Origin: Monoplex corrugatus
Taxonomy: Eukaryota > Mollusca > Gastropoda > Littorinimorpha > Ranellidae
Length of the DNA: 64,000 nucleotides
Assembly: GCA_030674185.1 (NCBI GenBank)
Contig: JAPXFY010000022.1
Location: 36,489,040 to 36,553,039, forward strand
Direction: 5' to 3'
This document shows, piece by piece, positions 10,941 through 20,510 of the stretch (positions within the stretch are counted from its first letter, which is position 1; every line of letters starts with the position of its first letter). Both the position numbers and the translations under genes were made by a program. The notes under the pieces are model-generated. The model was not told the origin of the DNA, ran no database searches, and saw only the letters and a program-made list of their open reading frames with translations.

Positions 10941-11253
10941 GCATCAGTATGCTATTGTTAAAATGGCTTTCACAGGAACAGAGTGATGAAAGGCCAAAGA
11001 TGTTGCCTGGGCCTAAATTTCATAGGCTGTGGAGTTCATTGAGCTCGTATCTTAACTGGCCAGTTGATGAACCTGCCATGTCACTTAAAAGATTCATGTG
11101 GATATTTTCGCTGTAATGTTGTCTTTTTCTCGATTCTCATTGCTTGAGATGAAAAGATGTCTCTGTGTAACGAATTTGTTTTCAATGCACTTCCAGCACC
11201 ATTTGAAACGGTGCACCAGGCAGACACACATAGCATTTCTCACTTGACTTACA

Positions 11254-11284
<31 letters not shown>

Positions 11285-11557
11285 CATTTATATAGCGTGA
11301 TTGTCCATATCAGAGAACGCTCGTTGCATCTTACAAAAAAAAGAAGAAAAAAAAATTTCGGGGGGAAGGTTGCCAAGTCAGTTCAGAAAAACAGTACAAA
11401 CACAGTGGGATATATACACTTATCTGTGATTTCCAGTATAGGACCAAATAAAAGTTGAGGTGACAGTGGCCGTGTCCTGTTTAGCACCAGTAAGGCTATG
11501 TTACTGGCACCTGCACCTGCAAGAGGCAAGAGTTAGTACACAGGCCATTTTGGCCAA
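10941..11557. other. No gene; GAT tract and possible LINE tail
   Basis: A (GAT)n run at 11250-11282 is followed by TTTCATTTATATAGCGTGATTG, which resembles the TTTATATAGCGC tails of LINEs in this window, read on the minus strand. An A-rich run follows at 11335-11357. Confidence 0.35.
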
Positions 11558-12258
11558 TAGCATTGAAAAGGGGGCTTGTCAGGAAGAGTGTTTATTTATG
11601 GCATTGAAAAGGGGGCTCGTCAGGAGGATTGTTTATTTATAGCATTGAAAAGGGGGCTTGTCAGGAGGATTGTTTATTTATAGCATTGAAAAGGGGGCTT
11701 GTCAGGAGGATTGTTTATTTATAGCATTGAAAAGGGGGCTTGTCAGGAGGATTGTTTATTTATAGCATTGAAAAGGGGGCTTGTCAGGAGGATTGTTTAT
11801 TTATAGCATTGAAAAGGGGGCTTGTCAGGAGGATTGTTTATTTATAGCATTGAAAAGGGGACTTGTCAGGAGGATTGTTTATTTATAGCATTGAAAAGGG
11901 GACTTGTCAGGAGGATTGTTTATTTATAGCATTGAAAAGGGGACTTGTCAGGAGGATTGTTTATTTATAGCATTGAAAAGGGGACTTGTCAGGAGGATTG
12001 TTTATTTATAGCATTGAAAAGGGGGCTTGTCAGGAAGAGTGTTTATTTATAGCATTGAAAAGGGGGCTTGTCAGGAGGATTGTTTATTTATAGCATTGAA
12101 AAGGGGACTTGTCAGGAGGATTGTTTATTTATAGCATTGAAAAGGGGGCTTGTCAGGAAGAGTGTTTATTTATAGCATTGAAAAGGGGACTTGTCAGGAG
12201 GATTGTTTATTTATAGCATTGAAAAGGGGACTTGTCAGGAGGATTGTTTATTTATAGC
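11558..12258 (+). repeat. 41-bp minisatellite, left arm (about 17 copies)
   Basis: The unit is TAGCATTGAAAAGGGG(G/A)CTT plus GTCAGGAGGATTGTTTATTTA. Variants differ at GGGGGC/GGGGAC and GGAGGATTG/GGAAGAGTG. The array is interrupted by a LINE and resumes at 14144. Confidence 0.97.
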
Positions 12259-13952
12259 AGATCCATGTCGTTCAAAACCTGCGAACTGGATCCTCTTCCA
12301 GGTTCTCTCTACGCCGACTGTCTCCCTACTCTCCTCCCATTCATCACTGACATCATCAACACTTCTTTTCAAACTGGAACTGTCCCTGATTCTTTCAAGT
12401 CTGCTATTGTTCACCCTCTCCTCAAGAAACACAATTTAGATCCAAATGAACTGAAAAATTACCGGCCTATCTCTAATCTCTCTTTCTTGTCAAAACTCCT
12501 TGAAAAAGTCGTCCTCAACCAGCTGAACACTCACCTGTCTGCCAACAATCTCCTCAATCCTTTCCAGTCAGCCTACCGCCAGTGCCATAGCACTGAAACT
12601 GCCCTACTACACATTCTCAACAATCTCCTCCTTGCAACTGATACTGGCAAAGTCTCTCTCCTCACACTCCTTGATCTGTCTGCAGCCTTTGATACCATTG
12701 ATCATGGTATTCTCCTTTCTAGACTTCATCATACTTTTGGCATCTCTGACATTGCTCTGTCTTGGTTCACTTCATACCTATCCAACAGAAAACAAACCGT
12801 TCTCATCAATGGCACTTACTCTCAACCTGCATACCTGACCTGTGGTGTTCCACAAGGATCTGTCCTTGGCCCTGTTCTTTTCACTCTTTACACCTCCCCC
12901 CTGTCCACCATCATCAACTCCCATTCTATAAAACACCACTTCTATGCTGATGACACCCAACTTCAAGACAGTGACTCACCTGATAATATACAGCGCCTGT
13001 TGACTCGCACCACTGAGTGTTACTCGGACATTAAGAACTGGATGACACACAATAGACTTCAGCTTAATGACGACAAAACAGAAGCTATCCTCATTGGCAC
13101 CCGTCAGAAACTTTCTCAGCTGCCTCCTCTTTCTCTCCCATTATGTAACACATCAGTCCCAATTTCTGATTCAGCTAAAAACCTTGGTGTCTGCATTGAC
13201 TCTACCCTCTCCATGAACAACTTTGTTTCTCAAACTGCCAGATCCTGCTACTATCATCTCCATCGTATAAGGCTGATCAGGAAGTATCTCTCTGTCGAAA
13301 CAACTGCAAAACTCGTTCTCTCCTTCATAATGTCTCGCATTGACTATTGCAATTCACTCCTGTCTGGTCTTCCTGCCTCCACCATTCACATCCTACAGCG
13401 CATTCAAAACAATGCTGTACGCCTTGTACTCAAAAAGAAAAAAGCTGACCACATATCTCCTCTCCTGGCACAACTTCACTGGCTCCCTGTATCAAAGCGC
13501 ATACAGTACAAACTAGACACCATGTGCTACAAAAGCCTCAATAACGCAGCCCCCGATTACCTGTCAAGCCTACTTGAGATCTATCTTCCCTCACGTACCC
13601 TCCGCTCTGCCTCCGATCCTCTGACTTTTCGCTTTCCACGCACTAAGCTCAATACCTATGGTCCACGAGCCTTCTCTGTTTCTGGTCCACTCTCCTGGAA
13701 CAAACTTCCTCTCTCAGTCCGTCAGCAACCTACTTTTGTCTCCTTCAAGTCCGCTCTCAAAACTCACCTTTTCTCCTCCGCATAAAATCCTAACCTCTCT
13801 CAACCCCCCCCCCCTCCCACTCTGCAGCCTGTCTCCGCTCGGAGGGAATCACATGGTTATAATTATAATTGTATATGCTATGCTCTCTATAATTTTCCAT
13901 TGGTTTTATTCTTGCTTTTATTGCTTTTATTCTTTCTCCCCATTTATAGCCA

Positions 13953-14030
<78 letters not shown>

Positions 14031-14143
14031 CGTGTGTGTGCGTGCGTGCGTGCGTGCATGCTTGCGTGTGTGTCTGCTTCAGCGCTTAGATTTGATTTTA
14101 TCAAGATTTTGCGCTATATAAATATTGTAATTATTATTATTAT
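12259..14143 (+). mobile_element. L2-like LINE, YADD subfamily, 5'-truncated, copy 1
   Basis: Inserted between two arms of one minisatellite. Contents in order: RT-containing frame, a GT tract in the 3' UTR (13953-14035), a terminal hairpin (AGCGCTTAG … TTGCGCTATATAAAT) at about 14077-14125, and an (ATT)n tail. The 3' hairpin with short-repeat tail fits L2/CR1-type target-primed elements. No clear target-site duplication; the tail merges into TTGAAAAGG of the array. Confidence 0.9.
12262..13785 (+). CDS. L2-like LINE ORF2 C-terminal part (reverse transcriptase)
   Basis: About 507 codons are open with no internal break. RT landmarks in order: [62 protein letters not shown] and HFYADDTQ (at 12937-12960), so the catalytic aspartates are present. 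The post-RT region has NLGVCIDSTLS, RIDYCNSLLSGLP, LHWLPVSKRI and a C-terminal SFKSALKTHLF. The endonuclease domain and RT N-terminus are missing, so the copy is not autonomous. The apparent start near 12232 lies in the minisatellite and is not a native start. Confidence 0.9.
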   Translation, partial: SMSFKTCELDPLPGSLYADCLPTLLPFITDIINTSFQTGTVPDSFKSAIVHPLLKKHNLDPNELKNYRPISNLSFLSKLLEKVVLNQLNTHLSANNLLNPFQSAYRQCHSTETALLHILNNLLLATDTGKVSLLTLLDLSAAFDTIDHGILLSRLHHTFGISDIALSWFTSYLSNRKQTVLINGTYSQPAYLTCGVPQGSVLGPVLFTLYTSPLSTIINSHSIKHHFYADDTQLQDSDSPDNIQRLLTRTTECYSDIKNWMTHNRLQLNDDKTEAILIGTRQKLSQLPPLSLPLCNTSVPISDSAKNLGVCIDSTLSMNNFVSQTARSCYYHLHRIRLIRKYLSVETTAKLVLSFIMSRIDYCNSLLSGLPASTIHILQRIQNNAVRLVLKKKKADHISPLLAQLHWLPVSKRIQYKLDTMCYKSLNNAAPDYLSSLLEIYLPSRTLRSASDPLTFRFPRTKLNTYGPRAFSVSGPLSWNKLPLSVRQQPTFVSFKSALKTHLFSSA

Positions 14144-14787
14144 TAAAAGGGGACTTGTCAGGAGGATTGTTTATTTATAGCATTGAAAAGGGGACTTGTC
14201 AGGAGGATTGTTTATTTATAGCATTGAAAAGGGGGCTTGTCAGGAAGAGTGTTTATTTATAGCATTGAAAAGGGGGCTTGTCAGGAGGATTGTTTATTTA
14301 TAGCATTGAAAAGGGGGCTTGTCAGGAGGATTGTTTATTTATAGCATTGAAAAGGGGGCTTGTCAGGAGGATTGTTTATTTATAGCATTGAAAAGGGGAC
14401 TTGTCAGGAGGATTGTTTATTTATAGCATTGAAAAGGGGACTTGTCAGGAGGATTGTTTATTTATAGCATTGAAAAGGGGACTTGTCAGGAAGAGTGTTT
14501 ATTTATGGCATTGAAATGGGGCTTGTCAGGAGGAGTGTTTATGGCAATGAAAAGGGGGCTTGTCAGGAGGAGTGTTTATTTATAGCATTGAAAAGGGGGC
14601 TTGTCAGGAAGAGTGTTTATTTATGGCATTGAAATGGGGCTTGTCAGGAGGAGTGTTTATGGCAATGAAAAGGGGGCTTGTCAGGAGGAGTGTTTATTTA
14701 TAGCATTGAAAAGGGGGCTTGTCAGGAGGAGTGTTTATTTATAGCATTGAAAAGGGGGCTTGTCAGGATTGTTTACTTAGAGCATCA
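14144..14787 (+). repeat. 41-bp minisatellite, right arm (about 16 copies)
   Basis: Continuation of the array at 11558-12258 with the same unit. Some copies are shortened (TTTATGGCAATG forms at 14540 and 14660). The last units decay near 14770. Confidence 0.95.
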
Positions 14788-15340
14788 AGGATGAGCAAAA
14801 AGTCCCAGGCTGGGATTTGCTCGGGGTTCTGGATTTCTTTGTTTGCCAGGCCTCGTAAAAATTCTTAGAGGAGGTTCCAAGAAGCCTGGGCCTCCTACCT
14901 GCTTAATTGTGGCATAAATGGTGGCGTGGTCACCTCGGAATTAGTGCTTGAAGTAGAGGTAGGCCATGGAATTGGCAACTCCGTTGGAGGAATTGACTGA
15001 ATCTATGATAAGCATGCCGCACCTGGAAGCAGAGGCAATTTTTGCAGGGCTTCCAAAGACTTCCTGGCTCTTATGATGGTCACCTGATGAACGTTTCACA
15101 ATCTGATCACAAAATTTGACGGATGCTTGATTGATGTGATTGTAAGCTTTGCAGCATATATCCATCCATTCAGGTACAGCAGCCGAAAATTAGCATGCGT
15201 CACTCTTGACCGAGGTTGTCTGAAGAGATCCTAATCAAGGGGAAGTTTCACCTCCTTGTGGGACAGAGATCAGAGGTCTAGTAACTAAGGTTGAGCTGGC
15301 CAAAGTGGGGCTATTAGAATTTTTGTTATTTTTTTAAGAT
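14788..15340. other. Unassigned; possibly part of the DIRS-like relic
   Basis: A 75-codon minus frame (15165-14941) is open but not recognised. It lies downstream, in the same orientation, of the DIRS-like fragment at 15905-16215, with a SINE between them. Confidence 0.25.
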
Positions 15341-15354
15341 CATCATTTTTAGAT

Positions 15355-15800
15355 TTTATGTTCACAATTTTTGTCCCATTTCTACACCACCTTCATAGCC
15401 ACAGAAGATGGCACAATTTTTATAATGCAGTGATGAAGATGATGATGATGATGACGATGATTATCATGATGCTATGGAGTTCCATTTAGGATTGAGACTA
15501 TGTGATGGGGTTGTACTCTACATTTACTATTATAAGCTATACTGGCATCAGCCAGGCCAGAGAGATACAGACATCTGCTGTGTTTGTCAGACGTTTGAGT
15601 AACACACTCAGTGACGCATTTGGGAAGTGGATGAGACTCGACTGTGCGATTCCAATCTTCCCAATGAGCCCATAGCACGTTAAGCTCTCAGTTGGAGCCC
15701 CAAAATACCGCAGTGATTTTTCATGGGACTGATGGAGATTCGAACCCACAACCTTTCAGTCGGTAGTCCATTGCACTAACCACTAACTTCACGGTGACTA
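15355..15800 (-). mobile_element. tRNA-derived SINE, copy 2
   Basis: Minus-strand SINE. The head at 15800-15735 contains a B-box-like GGTTGTGGGTTCGAATC and an upstream A-box-like region. The body has TCATGATGCTATGGAGTTCC and a GAT-rich interior tract (15430-15460). It aligns along its length with copy 3 (16277-16723). Confidence 0.8.
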
Positions 15801-15904
15801 GTTGGGCCTATTAGATTTATTCTTGTGTTTCTGAATCTGATTACTGTGAACAGGATGGGGAAATGAAGGAAGGCATAAATCAGACAGGGACCCCAATGTA
15901 TTAA

Positions 15905-16215
15905 AAGAATGGCGGTCACACAGACCTCTGGGTTGTGAACTGGGACATGTTTGCTGAATTACATGTTGGAAAGAAAACCTTTAGGGTCCCCTTGTTCAGA
16001 GTCCACTCTGATGAAGAATGCAGCATGGCTTGCTGAAAGAATCCGCCAGGATGTTTAGCTTCCCAGACATGTGTCTGGCACACATGGAGATTTTCCTCTT
16101 GTGACAGGATAGGAGGACCTTGGCTCATAGAGAGAGACTCCCTAAGCGCATCCCATCTTCACCCCCATTTGTTTACACACAATCGTATTGTGGTGTTATC
16201 CATGAAGAGACAAAC
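15905..16215 (-). pseudogene. DIRS-like retroelement RNase H fragment
   Basis: Reading leftwards from about 16205 in shifting frames: MDNTTIRLCVNKWG, then ISMCARHMSGKLNILADSFS, then SSEWTLNKGTLKVFF. The order DNTT, ARHxxGKLNxLADxxS, EWxL is the end of the RNase H domain of DIRS-type (and some Gypsy-type) retroelements. Frameshifts and stops show it is dead. Assignment to DIRS rather than Gypsy is inferred from the EW(S/T)L segment. Confidence 0.55.
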
Positions 16216-16276
16216 TACTTTCTCTGGAATTTCTGGTTCAAAGACCACTCAGGGAGGCTACCTTTGTGCTCACGTT

Positions 16277-16723
16277 TTTTTTCGCCATTTTCTATGCCAC
16301 CTTAATGGCCGCAGAATTTGGGGGAGTTTTTTTTTTTTTACAATGCAATGATGATGATGTCGATGAGGATGATGATCATGATGCTATGGAATTCCCTCTA
16401 GGATTGGGACTACATGACAGGGCTGTATTCTACGTTTACTAGTGCAATACATCTAGGTGTCAACCAGACCCAAAAGATACAGACACCTGCGGTGCTGGTT
16501 AAAAGATCTGAGCAGCATCCTCAATGAGCATCCGTGAAGTGGATGAGACTCGACTGTGTGCTCCCAGTCTTTCCAATGAGCCCATAGCATGCCCAAGTCT
16601 GGGTAGTAGCCGATTAGAGCTGAAAAATCCCACTATGCTTTTTGAAGGGACTGATGGGGATTCGAACCCACGACCTTCCAGTCAATAGTCTGTTGCGTTA
16701 ACCATTACACCACGGCGACTGGC
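16277..16723 (-). mobile_element. tRNA-derived SINE, copy 3 (best preserved)
   Basis: The minus-strand head (16723-16650) has an A-box-like CCGTGGTGTAATGGTTAACG and a B box GGTCGTGGGTTCGAATCCC. Body matches copy 2 through GATGCTATGGAATTCCCTCT, ATACAGACACCTG and GTGGATGAGACTCGACTGTG. A GAT-rich tract and an A-rich stretch (T-run on plus at 16326-16341) lie at the 3' side. Confidence 0.85.
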
Positions 16724-17027
16724 AGTAATGTCTTGTCTGGTTGTATTAAATACATGTTCCGATTCTATTTCATGTTTTTGTGTTGTGTTATGATTACACT
16801 TGGCAAAGGTCATTTGGCTGAAAGTTTGCTCCTGTCTTGTCTTGTAATGTCTTGTCTTGAATACACATTCTGTTTTTGTGTTTTTCTTTGAGCATGGGCA
16901 GTCACACTTGGTTTAGATGCATCTGTAAAGCAAGCATCATTGGTGTGTATTTTGTTTTCAGTAGTTGACAAAAGGTAGCAATGTAGAAACATGCATAACA
17001 TGTAAATGAAACGTGGTTTGCTAATCA

Positions 17028-17245
17028 TCATCATTAGCATGTGCCTTGCGGCATGGCATTGGCAATCATGACCCTCCATTCAATTTTGCCCTTTGTTGTT
17101 GCAAATGTATCTCCTACCCTTTCTGTCTTCACCCACTCTTCAAAATTAATATTTTCTCCCTGGACTTACCTGGTGCTCCTTTCCCCTCTAGCTTTTCTGT
17201 TGTGAGGAAGTGTTCAAATTTCTCTTGCCTCAAAAAATGTCCTTT
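17028..17245 (-). mobile_element. RTE-like LINE 3' end, copy 1
   Basis: Minus strand reads KLEGKGAPGKSREKI, a frameshift, then EWRVMIANAMPQGT, followed by a short GATGATG tail. This is the familiar C-terminus and tail style of RTE-clade elements (GKLEGKRxxGRxREK … WRxMIAN). Same family as 46565-46795 and 53755-55170. Confidence 0.7.
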
Positions 17246-17350
17246 AAATGTTGCTTGTCTTCTCCTAATCTTCTTTATTTATGTTCTTTTTGTATTTGCT
17301 TTTTCAGGACTTGCTTCGTTTGGTTTCTTTCCAGTCCATGGAACTCTTAA

Positions 17351-18180
17351 GTCTTTTTAGAAGCCACATTTTGGGTGCCTCAGTCTTGTTCTGACTTTGT
17401 GTCAATTTTCCAGGCTTCTTTGCAAATTTTTCGCTCATCATGTAAAGCATGCACTGTTGATACTGGTATTAATATTTCAGCAACATTCAAAGCCAGTGGA
17501 AATATAATGACAGGAAGTTTGCAGTGTGGGGTTTTGTATCGGTGATCTTCTGTTCCCCCTTTTTATTGGACATATTGTATAATTCTGCATAGATTTGAAA
17601 AGGTTATATGTACCAACACAAACATAGTTTGAATAAATCTGTGAACACATCACTGTAAATGTCTTCTTGCTGCTTTTTTTCATACATAGATGGAATGAAA
17701 ATGTACAAAGAGAAACGAGCTACTCAGAGAGAGAGAGAAGGTGGGGGGGGGGGGGGGGAATGGTATAATGGTATAAATAAACAAGTGAATGTTTGTGCAT
17801 GTTGTGTGTGCAAGAGGAACGTTTGACCCTTTTTGCCCTCATATGTTTTTATTTTACATCTTTTCCAAAGCCTGGTATTTTTATATCGATTAAAAATAGA
17901 AGCCCAAACTGAATACTGATCGCACAAATTTGTTTCATAATGATAGCTGTGAGTAGAAGGGGTTTCCACTGATTACCGATTACCATGTCACATGGTGTAC
18001 TTGTGGTTTTACAAACGAAAGTGCACTGGTGTGCATATTAGGCATTGCAGTTCCCATGCCAATTCACATTTCTGTGAGTTTGGAAGGTGGCTTTGTGCTC
18101 ACATATCCAAGGTTACTGCTGTGCCATCTAGACCCCATTTAAATGGATAGAGGATTCAGATTTCTTGGTTAGCTTTCTCC
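17351..18180. other. No gene recognised
   Basis: Contains a GA run plus G16 at 17730-17759 and otherwise ordinary AT-rich sequence. Confidence 0.4.
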
Positions 18181-18499
18181 TCTGAGAAACATGATGCTTC
18201 TGACATCCAAAGATATTCGGAACCCTCAGTGACTCCCAGGTTGAGACATTTTGCTATCCTCTGTTTCTCTAAAGATAACAAAACCTTACAAGCCTTCAAA
18301 GTCTTCTTCTACAATAGGCCTGCTATCAAATCAAATATGCTTTCTGCTTGCCTACACACTGGTTGATGAATGCACGACTGACATTTACAGCCTTGCCGGT
18401 AGGCCAGCTCAGTAGGCTGTTGCCTTCCACCAAGACGACTTCATATCCTTGACTTTCCTTCAAGACTTCATAATAAAATGTAGTCTCTAGACGAAACCG

Positions 18500-18735
18500 T
18501 CATCTCGACTTTTGATTCATCTCTTATATTACAGATAAGTCAAGTGAGAAGCGTTGCCTCTGTCTGGTGTGCCATTTCACATGGTGCTGGAGTCACACCA
18601 AGACAGGCATGCCAAACACATGTACTTTCTCCTCAAGCTATGAGAACCATGAAATGGGTTCACCATTGCTGTTATGTCTTGATGGATCTCCCAAGTGATA
18701 TTCTGAGCTACCAATCATCAGAGAAGACATAAGCA
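18500..18735 (+). pseudogene. Possible tyrosine-recombinase fragment
   Basis: The frame ISQVRSVASVWCAISHGA followed by about 40 more codons resembles the active-site (H/x)xVRS(L/V)A segment of DIRS-type tyrosine recombinases. Only one motif supports this. It lies just upstream of repeat B in the same orientation, so both could belong to one dead element. Confidence 0.25.
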
Positions 18736-18779
18736 CACTGAATCCCAGAGCCCACGAAGTTTAGGCCTGGTTACATCTT

Positions 18780-19330
18780 TGGGCTTTTGTCATTCTGTCC
18801 CTCTGAAGGGCATTTTGGCAGAAGTGTATTGGCATTCAGCTTCTTCTTGGGAATTCCGTTTGGCTTGGGAGATTGTCCCGATGGAATCTCATTTGTTACT
18901 ACACACTCTACCATCTCCATCCCTGGCCCTCACTTAAGATCTCAAGGCGACACTTCTCTCACCCATTCTTTAAATTCACACATGTTATTGTGCATGAGAC
19001 ATTGATGACTTTCCCCTCAAATTCCTGCTTAGTGCTTAGCTATATATGCACTTTGCAGGAACTCCCACCCTACTATCCCCACCTCATACCAGGCCTGTTG
19101 TCATAAGAGACATCCTTAAGAGGCCAGTGAATGAAAAAAAGCAAGTTGAACAGAGGCTTGTCCAACAGGATGGGCACGATTGGCTGCACCAGAACGAGGC
19201 CTAGGGATGTCAATAACTGAAATTTTGGCCAGGATAGAGAACTGAATAAGATAGGCAAGCACATGCTGAAAGTGGTAAGTGGGTATAAATAAAACAGGGA
19301 CTTTGGAAAAAAATATCCTCATTTTACTGT
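18780..19330 (+). repeat. Dispersed repeat B, inverted partner of repeat A
   Basis: The region 19000-19330 is the reverse-complement match of 10430-10720. Weaker similarity continues leftward, including the translated phrase STIS(V/I)PGP present in both copies. Confidence 0.65.
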
Positions 19331-20022
19331 TTTCCATTTGGTAATAATGGAACTAGCACAATGGACTGCCAATTTTCTGATATGCAACTAACAACTGACC
19401 ACTGGTTTGATGCTTGATGATCCCTACAACGACTCGCATGGATGCAGGCCTTCACAGAAGAAGATGAAGCTGTAAAAAATGGAAACAGAAGGCTCCTTAT
19501 CTGCTATATGCACGATTGGATTCAAATTCGACTTATTCCTGAAGGCTCTTTGGAGAGCATAGGCCACAAGTGCATTCTTCCAGCAACTCGGTTCTGAGCT
19601 GTTCTGTTTAACGGGCGCAAATCCATCAAGTTACCTTATATTGTTTTCCATGCACCTTCTCTACATCTGCTTTGATCTGCCCACTTTCTTGGTGGTTCAC
19701 TCGTGTTTCTGTTCCAGATGTTTGCAAACGGGAATGTGGTTGGTTCTTTCTCATTGCCGTCTAATGGCCATGATATAGGAGAATCTTAATAATAATAATA
19801 ATAATAGTGAACATTTATGGCGCTTAATCTAAAAAAAGCCCTAAGCGCTTACAGTAAACACACACACACACGCACACACAACACACAACACACGCACACA
19901 AACACACACACACACACACACACACCCGCACACACACACACACACACACCCGCACACACACACACACGCGCGCGGGCACAGATTTCAAGGTGGCAGCTGA
20001 AGTAAGAGTACAGAACTACAGG

Positions 20023-20510
20023 CTAGGATTTCAAAAGAGTGGTTTTTAGACTGGACTTAAACGAAGAAAGGGTACAGGTAGAGCGGAGAAGAAAGGGAAG
20101 TTTGTTCCAAATAGAGGGGGCCTGATAAGAAAAAGCACGTTCACCAAGAGTTTTGTTGCGGAAGCGTGGGATTCTAAATAGGTGGGCATCAGTAGAAGAG
20201 CGTAGCTCTCTGGAGGGAATGTAAACAGTCAGGAGATCAGAAAGATAGGGGGGAGCTAGACCAGCCAGAGACTTATGGCATAGGAGGGAAAGTTTATAGT
20301 CAATACGCTTTCGAACAGGAAGCCAGTGTAGAGTTCGAAGCAGAGGGGAAACATGAGTTGACCTTGGGCATTTCCGTACAAGGCGAGCAGCGTTATTTTG
20401 AACTTTTTGCAATTTGGATAAGAGTGTTTGGGGGCAGCCAGCAAGAAGCGAGTTACAGTAGTCGAGTCTGGAAAGAATGAGTGCAGAAATGAGAGTTATA
20501 GTGCTTTCGA
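20023..20510 (-). pseudogene. C-terminal remainder of the FSDD LINE ORF2, out of frame
   Basis: Continues the LINE protein after the frameshift: [20 protein letters not shown], then KVQNNAARLV, LHWLPVRKRIDYKL, PSIWNKLP and a final SFKSSLKTTLLKS with stop. Compared with the copies at 12 and 37 kb, about a dozen residues between LELR and the ALILSRLDYC segment are missing. Confidence 0.8.

Noticed and set aside
16650..16723. A functional tRNA gene on the minus strand
   Set aside because: A and B boxes are present, but the cloverleaf is not kept and the sequence continues into a repeated SINE body.
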